From Marisa cornuarietis (taxonomy: Eukaryota; Mollusca; Gastropoda; Architaenioglossa; Ampullariidae), in assembly GCA_004794655.1 (NCBI GenBank), contig SMMW01000001.1:3122501-3186500 (forward strand): a DNA stretch of 64,000 bases, in the 5' to 3' direction. Shown here one piece after another: positions 56,900 through 64,000 of the stretch (its first letter is position 1; each line of letters starts with the position of its first letter). A model generated the notes under the pieces. That model searched no databases and had not been told where the DNA came from. It was given only the letters and a program-made list of their open reading frames with translations. The position numbers were made by a program, and so were the translations under genes.

Positions 56900-57540
56900 A
56901 GACCATGCACTATCATGCACACAGGCTGAATGGGAGATCGATGGACAGTATATATATATATACTTCACATCAATCACATGGTCTCAGCGGACTCAGCCTC
57001 TGCAGCAGCCGCGGATCCTACAGACAGCACATCGATAGTTACGTGATCAGTAGACATGGCGCAATGAAAAGACTTCAGGAACTTCACAGTTACACATGGA
57101 CCAAGCGAGTTATTATAGTCTTAGATTTGGAACTGGAATATTGGCCATCGCCAACAGAGACGAAGAGCTCTTATTAAGGCTCTGCCCAGGCCAACCCAGA
57201 GCCCAGCCTCGTATGCAGGAAGCACCGATTAGACTATCGTCACGATAGCGCGTGAACATTCTGATGCAGGGGCCCCCGTTGCAGCGCCATATCGTACTAT
57301 AGCCGGGGACAGCTGCCATCATCTCGCCAGATCAGACGAATTTCTGCTTCAGGAAAGGACCCGACAGGCTCATACATCGCGGGAAGCTACACAATTGTGT
57401 CATTCCCATTGTGCTTTTGTAGGAATACAGAACAGACCACGACCCACACCTTAGAGGAGTGTATAGGCTTCTCCGGAAATTGAGGGCCATTGTCGGTGTC
57501 CCTCGACATCAAGCTACCAGTTCAATTCGTATAAGCTATG
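56900..57540 (+). pseudogene. Possible 3' remnant of a second LINE
   Basis: GC-richer than the surroundings. At 57412-57462 the reading CFCRNTEQTTTHTLEEC is open, fitting the C-x-C...H-x4-C motif found after the reverse transcriptase or RNase H domain of many non-LTR elements. Neighbouring frames are broken. The rest is too decayed to assign. Confidence 0.4.
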
Positions 57541-57715
57541 AATCAGGATAAACTTAATTTGAGCGATCGAGTAGCCCACATTTTATTTGTCCATTTTATG
57601 TGTGGTAATCTAGCATTTTTAAAAATGACGTTCTCTCCTTAGATGCCGGCTGTTTTGAACATAGCGACATAGTACGTGATGTTCAAATGAAATCTGTCAT
57701 GACTACTTTAAAGAC

Positions 57716-57949
57716 AACGGAGGGGATTTGTGTTTTACTCCATGCAAGCAGCTATAAGGCAAAGAAGCCAGCCTTGTAAATAAATGCCACACACAGAGAA
57801 AGAACAGAGTGCCCGAGACGAGAGCTGAACCCTGGACAGCCAACCTTCACTGTATTGGTGACAGGCGCCACCGACCCGTCAAAGGGGTAGGAGGTCGGGG
57901 AGGGGGAGAGAAGGGACAGGAGCTACCCCGTTGCGCCACCGGAACGCCC
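57716..57949 (-). mobile_element. tRNA-derived SINE, copy 3, with an insertion in the A-box region
   Basis: Minus-strand copy beginning GGGCGTTCCGG at 57949. About 55 extra bases (C-rich on the minus strand) separate the first GGTGGCGCAACGG from a second GTCGGTGGCGCCTGTC, so the A box is split or partly doubled. The B box region (GGGTTCAGCTC) and the 3' body are preserved. Confidence 0.8.
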
Positions 57950-58429
57950 GCCTACGAAAGGGAATCTCCATATGAAGAAACACAGGTCAGAATGTGGTGG
58001 TACTAACACAACAGCCTTTGTCGCAGTGTGATATGATATTGGCAGGCAGACGGAAATGTGCAGGCTTGCCCGAACCTTCTTGACTGATCGCCACATCACT
58101 ACTGCTGCTGTAGACGTTATTTCCGGAAACGCAAACTCGACTTTGATTTCTGCATAAGGTCACAGGCAGGCCTATTGGTGTAGGTGGTATGGCATTGCTT
58201 AACTAGTGCACAACTAGATATTCGGCAAAGTGTAACGACGTATACTCCCCCCCCCAAAAAAAAGTCATTTTTACTTTACCTATCCTTGGTCCACCAGTGG
58301 GAGAGGCCTTTGCCGCTATATGTGATCCACGAAAACTGTCAGACTGACGGTTTTACATGTACTGGAGCCAAAGCTGCATGTTTACGTCCAGCTTAGTGAA
58401 TGCAGACAGACCTACATTTCTCTCTTTAT

Positions 58430-58452
58430 TGATATATATATATATATGTATA
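58430..58452. repeat. AT microsatellite
   Basis: Alternating AT/TA dinucleotides; another tract is at about 58750-58770. Confidence 0.8.
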
Positions 58453-60751
58453 TAACTTACAAATAAAACAATGTTTGTCTTCACAAATCCACACCGTTTT
58501 TCCAAATTTTGCAAGAGTAGACCAGTTCATGAAAAGTTACCTTGAAACAAGTATTTCGCAACAATGGCGTGCTACACATGTCCATCGCTGAATTGAATAT
58601 AGTTTATATAGGCACGACTCAAATGAAGTATAGTAATACAAAGCAAATACAAAGTCAACAATACAATTTTAGTTAGAGTATATATACACATGTCATATGT
58701 GACGAAGATGGAAAGAATTAAATGTGATGCGGTCATGGCCAGCACAAAAAAAAAATATATATATATATATCGACATGTGCATCCTAGATCGGTGATCGCA
58801 GATGATATGTCACCTCAACTCTGACCCATCCTCTTCTTGGTCAAGCCACTGTACCTTAATTCCTGCTTCTTGTCAGTCATGATGACGAAGACCACGCAGC
58901 CCTTGAACCCGGAAGGAAATGCATGCTTGCTTTTCAGCAGTTATACCTACAAAATTTATAGAGAGATCATATTCATATAGAAGTCTGTGGATCATTCAAA
59001 TTATTTATAATTTCATGGATGCTTCCAGTTGGAAAGCTTATTGTCTGTATGTCTGACCGGGGCTGAGTTGCAAAGAGTTTGATTCTCTTTCGCCAGGATG
59101 GTCCGTTCGGCATGAGGAAATGTATATAATTGCTTCTCTCTATGGAGACCAGATAGGGAAAAGTTCTGCAACCCATTGCAGGCCTGTTGAAGGCAGTGCC
59201 GTGTCAACCATGCAGTAGACGCTGCGCATACAAAATTCTTGCTGGAAGAAGCGCGTTTAAAAGCTTATTTAATTTGCAAGCTCGTCAATAATCCTGAATC
59301 AATAGCCACCGCCTGCTCATGTGTGTGCACGTTTGCCTTGTGTGAGAATGTTTAAAATTGCATGCTGATGTTGAAACAGAAAGGAAGGAAAATTAACGGC
59401 TAACCAACGTTTCGAATAGCAAAAAAAGTCCGAGATTTACACAGAACGTGGGCGTAAGCTATCTAGTCGATGTTTGTGAAAAGGACGCTATGTATTCTTG
59501 AACTGTCATGTAATTGTACGTATCCTGCTCTCCATCCCCGCCCACCCCCAGAAAATCATGTCACGTACAAGCGACGCGTTTATCGACGAAGAACAGAATA
59601 TTTACTGTATAAGCCACAAATATAGATGCTATATTGAACTGATGTACAAAAGTCATATGTCTTCACTAACACCCCCAGCTGGGCACAGCGTGTTTCGGGA
59701 CAAAGTTCTTCTAGGTCGACAGTGTGCATGATGTAGGCGCGGCAGCGAAAGTTTATTACTGCTGACGGTGTGCGGGTCATGTATGAAACTGAAAGAAACT
59801 CCACCCTAAATCTCTTCGCCTGTGATTGCATTCCCTGCTGCCCTGATACGCTAAAGATGTAAAACGTAAGACTGTAACGTTTCGCCCACTTCAAAGCATG
59901 CTGCAGTTTATGAATAATAATACTAAATGCAAAATATTGTATAAGGCATACTCGCACTCCTAAGTAGTATGCTCTTTGCATTTATAAACAAAAACGAGAC
60001 ATGGGCAACATACGAAGGTTACAGAAGAACAAACAAACAACATATGAACGACGGAAGGATGAGCAAAAGTACTGATGGTGAATAAAGACAAATACAAAAC
60101 AACAACAAAATACGCAAAGAGGATCCAATTAATAAGGACTGAGAATATCATGATTTGCAAAAGGAAGACGAGCAGCTAAGTAGCAATAAGTGGAAAAGGG
60201 GGGAAGGGTGTGAAAAGGGACTAGCATCGTAGGAACTAGTGTTAGGAATAATGCGACTAGAAACATAAATATAGCATATAACGTAGTTTATTAAAAATTG
60301 TATTAAGGCGTGTCCAACATTAGAAAGACATGGCTAAAAAAAACCTAGTCATAAACTTACAATAGCACATACTGTATAAAAAAAACTTTAACAGCACTGT
60401 ATAACAAATAAACCTTTTTGCCTGTATCAGTACCACTAACAAAAAAAAAAAAAAAAAGGAATGTTCTTAAGTGTAGTCCAGCTTGGTTTCTGCTGCTGCA
60501 TGTCTTTGTAATATCTTAACTTTTTTGTTTGGAAATTTTGATAATACATGTATTATCAAGTAAAAAGCATGCAAAGACCTAAAATAAACAAGTGAAACTG
60601 GAAGCAGAGTATGTCATTTACACATGTTCAAATGACATTAAATGTGGATTACTTAACTTCAGTATACAACACGTGCACATCTACTCAAGCACACACTGAT
60701 CATGACAAGGTTCAGCAACAGTTAAAAGTTCTGTGACCTTGCAGATGTAGG

Positions 60752-60952
60752 GAAGTGAGGGATTGGAACCCTTACGTCAGGGCCAGCATTTGTGAGGGCA
60801 GTCTTTTCTCCCTCGCTGCTCCACATTCTTCAGCCCTCTACAGAGTCAGGGACTCAACTCCACAGCTGGATCAACTGGGTTAAGTGCGCTGCATCATGCA
60901 GTTAAGTGCACCTCTGGGTTCGTATGCCACTTCTTTAACCAATAAGCCATTC
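60752..60952 (-). repeat. tRNA-like repeat with A- and B-box matches
   Basis: On the minus strand TGGCTTATTGGTTA (about 60938-60951) matches a pol III A box, and GGGTTCCAATCCC (about 60760-60772) is a very good B box. The distance of about 170 bases is far more than in a tRNA, so this is at best a composite SINE. No second copy was noticed. Confidence 0.35.
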
Positions 60953-61404
60953 ACTCTACCCTTAGCACCGTGAATAGCAGACACATGAAAACTTTTAAAC
61001 AGCAATGAAGAGTACTTCAGCATGCTTTCTCTTGTAAGGAAAGAGGAATCCATAAAAAGAAAAAATATATTAGAGAGAGCAGATATTGATTAGCTAATCC
61101 CATTATTATCATAAGATCTGATTAACATGAAGATTATATAATTGTCCATAAACACATTAGCAAGATACATGGAGAATACCATGGAACTGTGGAATGCATC
61201 AATCTGGTGGGTGCGTAACAGCACGAAAAAGACAGCAGTAATTATCACTCTTCAAAAAAGGCCAACAATAAATAAACAAAACATATAAAGTTCAATAAAA
61301 TATAATATCTCTTTTGTTTTAAAAGCTCAAGTACAAAATGCCTGGAGAACTGGCAGCTTGTTTATAATGTCTCCTGCTGGCATATAACCCCAAATATAAC
61401 GCAC

Positions 61405-61660
61405 CTCTTCCTTGAGCATTATTCCTAACACAGTCCACAATGCTAGTCCTTCTTAACCCCCCCCCCTTCCCTCTTGCTACTTTACCCATCTTTCTCGGCA
61501 GAATCACTATATTTCTCTGTTCCTGTTACTTGATGCCTTTTGTTTCCTGTTTCGTCGTCAATACTGTCGTTTTCTTTCGTCCCCTTTGTTCTGTATCTAC
61601 TTAGTCCATGTCTCTTCCCCGTTTTAAGCGCTAAGAGCATGCTCTCTATGAGTGTGAAAG
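61405..61660. repeat. Dispersed repeat, copy B
   Basis: Same orientation and block order as 45885-46195, but it ends at GAGTGTGAA without the GCGCTAT box and ATT tail. It is followed within 100 bases by SINE copy 4. Confidence 0.75.
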
Positions 61661-61700
61661 GTCCAAAATGAAAAGTAAACTAAACAATGGCAACTGGCAG

Positions 61701-61900
61701 TAAGCAGGGAGGTGGGGGGGGGGTTGGGGGTTGGGCAGGGAATCAGTGTTTTACATGAAGCCAGCAACTAAGATTAGCAAGCAGCCAACCCTGTAAACAG
61801 ATGCCACATGCAGAGAAAGAACAGCATGCCCGAGACGAGAGCTTTACCCAGGACAGCCAACCCTCACTGTATTAATGACAGGCACTAACCACTGGGCAGT
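61701..61900 (-). mobile_element. tRNA-derived SINE, copy 4, 5'-truncated
   Basis: The body matches copy 2 (ATGCCACATGCAGAGAAAGA shared). On the minus strand the 5' end with the A box is missing; similarity stops near 61893. The C-rich tail is visible in plus orientation as a G-rich run at 61707-61735. Confidence 0.82.
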
Positions 61901-63808
61901 AAGCTGACAACCCTGAATGTATAGTAATGTTTTAGTATTAGCATTATCAAAAGGAGCATGTAATATTTCAATATACTTCACTTGGTTCAAGTAGAATGTT
62001 CACATCTCAATTTTCCAAGATTTATACAAGCGTTGTCTCCACAAAAGTAATGCAGAAAAACACTTTTACTTTTAAGAAAAGAAGCCCCATCTGTCTTGCC
62101 AGTGGCAGTTGAGGATGATGAAACGCGAGTGATGTGACAACAGGAATGTTAACTGCATGTGATTTGCTAAACATCTACTCAACACACACAAAATTCCTAT
62201 TACTCAGAGAATCCACAGTTTGAAACACTATCAGCTAACACAGTAACTAAATAAGTAAATTGAGAAAACATGCATTAGTTATGTAAACAATGATAAGCAA
62301 AACCAAAAGTAAAAATTTGTCACTGAATATGACACACTTGAAGAATGTAGATAAGAAGATAGCAGTGCCATGCAGTGGCAATCTCGAAGGTCTGATGGAT
62401 TCTAAAATTTTTTACATTTTTTTTTAATTTGAATGAGGGGAAGAGCCGGTGAACAGTGTTAACTATTGCAAAATAAAACCTCCATCATCACAAGACAAAT
62501 ATAACTAATTTCAAAAAGCAACTTTCTTGATCTTCTTGAAACGACAAAAGGCAATGTACAACAGATCCCCTAATGGTATGAACAAACAATATAGCAATAA
62601 CAGCAACAAAGCTCTTTGGTACAAAAAGCAATAATTATTTCAGTCCATATATGGCACCAAGCATATTTTATACATAAACAAAGACCAGCGTATTCATAAC
62701 TATTCCTCTTAAGAAAATGTGAAACACTGTTATGTGCATCATTATTTTGATGATTTCCCAACAGATTCCCTTTCATCAGCTATACATCGAATTCCTCCAC
62801 TTTACTTTGTTTACAAAGGAACAACCATCATTTTTATGTCCATGTAAGGTGAGTGGGTAAAATGCCATTTACATTTTTTTTCCATTTCTTCAGCAGTATC
62901 ACAAACAAGTCTTCTCTTTAATGTATACATCGTTAGATACTATTTCCTGTGTTGATCTGCACTTTGTTCAAGCATATAGGAACAACATATCGAGGCTGTC
63001 CTTTGTTATTTGCAACTTCTGAACACTACTGTGTGCAGATGAGAGTAGATCATATGTAAGATAAGCTTAACCATGATTGAATGAGAGTCTATATATCTAA
63101 ATGTCCCTATCCAGCCATGGTACATGATTAATGTGTATTAAAATCACCATGCAATATTAAAAAAAGTAAATATAAAACTCCTTTCCTCCACTAACATGCA
63201 GTGATGGGTCTCTTTTTTTTTTATCTTAGGGAGGGTAAAATGAAAAGGACGCCAAAGGTTACAGTCTGCCTTTTGCATGCTTTGCCCTTAGATACTTTAG
63301 TTCACTGCTTCTTCCTCAATCAGGCTATAGGACTTTAATTTAATCAGTTTATATCAGTTCATATAAGAATCATTGGTCATCAAACAAGTACTGTATATAC
63401 TTCACCGTAGGCAATAACATTTATTTGGTGATACAAATGACATATAAACTGCATATTTGTCAACCTCAGATCACAACCCCAGTACAACAAAACCAAATCA
63501 ACCCAGATCATTAGAAAAAAACCTGAGCTGCTTCGAGTATTTTAAAAATATTAATATTGACAAAAACAAATGTTCTTAAAATGACTATTTTCTGGACTAA
63601 ATTCTCCCCCCAAAAAGCTCTGGCAACAAAAATAATAGCTACTGCCCAATACTTTCTTAAGAAGATTGTTATTCCTGCCATAGTTAAGGTAAGAAAACTG
63701 TTTTCTTAAGTCTCTTTTGAAAATAACATCTTGTGGATGTAAACACTTATGAGGAAAGAAAACAAAAACAACAAAAATACTGGCCAACACGCTCCTCAAT
63801 CCCAAAAT
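61901..63808. other. Non-coding stretch, possibly 3' UTR of the minus-strand gene at the window end
   Basis: AT-rich, without any supported coding segment. Its position downstream of the stop at 63809 on the minus strand makes 3' UTR plausible for the part near 63.8 kb. Confidence 0.45.
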
Positions 63809-63985
63809 TTAAGACAAGCGAGGGCACAGCAAATAATGGATAATACACAGCCGATGAGTTTCAGATGGTGTTGTCCCATCACATCTACAGCGATATTGCA
63901 ACTTGTTTGCAGAAAGAACATTTGTCTCCACAGACTGCTGGGTGCCTCCTTTTACACCACAAGCTACTGACATCACTATTTTGTC
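63809..63985 (-). CDS. Terminal coding exon of an unidentified cysteine-rich protein (partial)
   Basis: On the minus strand a pyrimidine-rich stretch and CTGCAG precede 63985. The reading DKIVMSVACGVKGGTQQSVE then runs 58 codons to TAA at 63809-63811. It contains QYRCRCDGTT and RLCIIHYLLCP, with five cysteines. The codons are clearly richer in G and C than the flanking sequence, which supports a real exon. If the AG is not used, the frame could continue beyond the window. I do not recognise the family; a secreted or extracellular domain is possible because of the cysteines. The rest of the gene lies to the right of the window. Confidence 0.6.
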   Translation of the reverse strand, partial: DKIVMSVACGVKGGTQQSVETNVLSANKLQYRCRCDGTTPSETHRLCIIHYLLCPRLS

Positions 63986-64000
63986 CTGCAGAGCACAGAG

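Larger units (their letters stand above)
57950..61318. other. Non-coding stretch with scattered simple repeats
   Basis: No supported gene. On the minus strand, 58873-58946 has an AG acceptor and 23 codons to a stop, and 59013-59207 has a 64-codon frame, but neither matches a protein I know. A C-run/A-run junction lies at 58247-58263 and an A-run at about 60441-60458. 60752-60952 looks tRNA-related (separate entry). Confidence 0.55.

Noticed and set aside
59580..59981. 133-codon minus-strand frame
   Set aside because: No recognised motif, no splice context and no coding-like composition over its length.
1..64000. CRISPR arrays, bacterial operons or intact tRNA/rRNA genes
   Set aside because: None seen; the sequence is eukaryotic nuclear DNA and the only tRNA-like sequences are SINE-derived.

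Overview
The window looks like nuclear DNA of an animal: AT-rich, with short exons bounded by GT/AG sites, introns from about 130 bases to 4.5 kb, CA/GT microsatellites and decayed transposable elements. The conserved proteins (a golgin of the GMAP-210/TRIP11 family, a three-PLAT-domain protein and a stathmin-domain protein), the compact introns and the repeats suggest an invertebrate. A mollusc, perhaps a gastropod, is my best guess; this is inference and no search was run.

Layout. 1-11.9 kb has no assignable exon. It holds a broken LINE (3.87-6.05 kb), a GC-rich island (7.9-8.85 kb) and a hAT-type non-autonomous transposon with its target duplication (9.82-10.26 kb). 11.9-37.2 kb, plus strand, carries the TRIP11/GMAP-210 ortholog in 20 supported exons plus one 27-nt candidate. 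Its amino-terminal (lipid-sensor) exons were not found. 39.8-48.5 kb, plus strand, is a complete 13-exon gene for a 635-residue protein with three PLAT domains. 49.6-50.3 kb is a GTACTTGCACAC minisatellite. 52.8-56.0 kb, minus strand, is a complete 7-exon gene for a 285-residue stathmin-domain protein. 56.0-63.8 kb is mostly repeats: SINEs, TIR elements, a second LINE remnant and a long dispersed repeat. At 63.81-63.99 kb the last coding exon of an unidentified minus-strand, cysteine-rich gene enters the window.

The genes have no evident joint pathway. TRIP11 and the PLAT gene are head-to-tail, the PLAT and stathmin genes converge. By family, TRIP11 acts as a tether at the cis-Golgi (and on IFT20 traffic to cilia), PLAT domains bind lipid or protein at membranes, and stathmin domains bind tubulin. 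The exon models were assembled by hand from splice sites and reading-frame phase: the PLAT model sums to 1908 nt and the stathmin model to 858 nt, each an unbroken frame with a stop.

The repeats are informative: a tRNA-derived SINE in four copies, two with target duplications; a TIR element with a 14-bp CAGTGGCGTAGGAA end; a 40-bp near-perfect hairpin in a PLAT-gene intron; a 236-bp tandem duplication abutting a PLAT exon; and recurrent C-run/A-run junctions. I found nothing that I can call a new multi-gene system.
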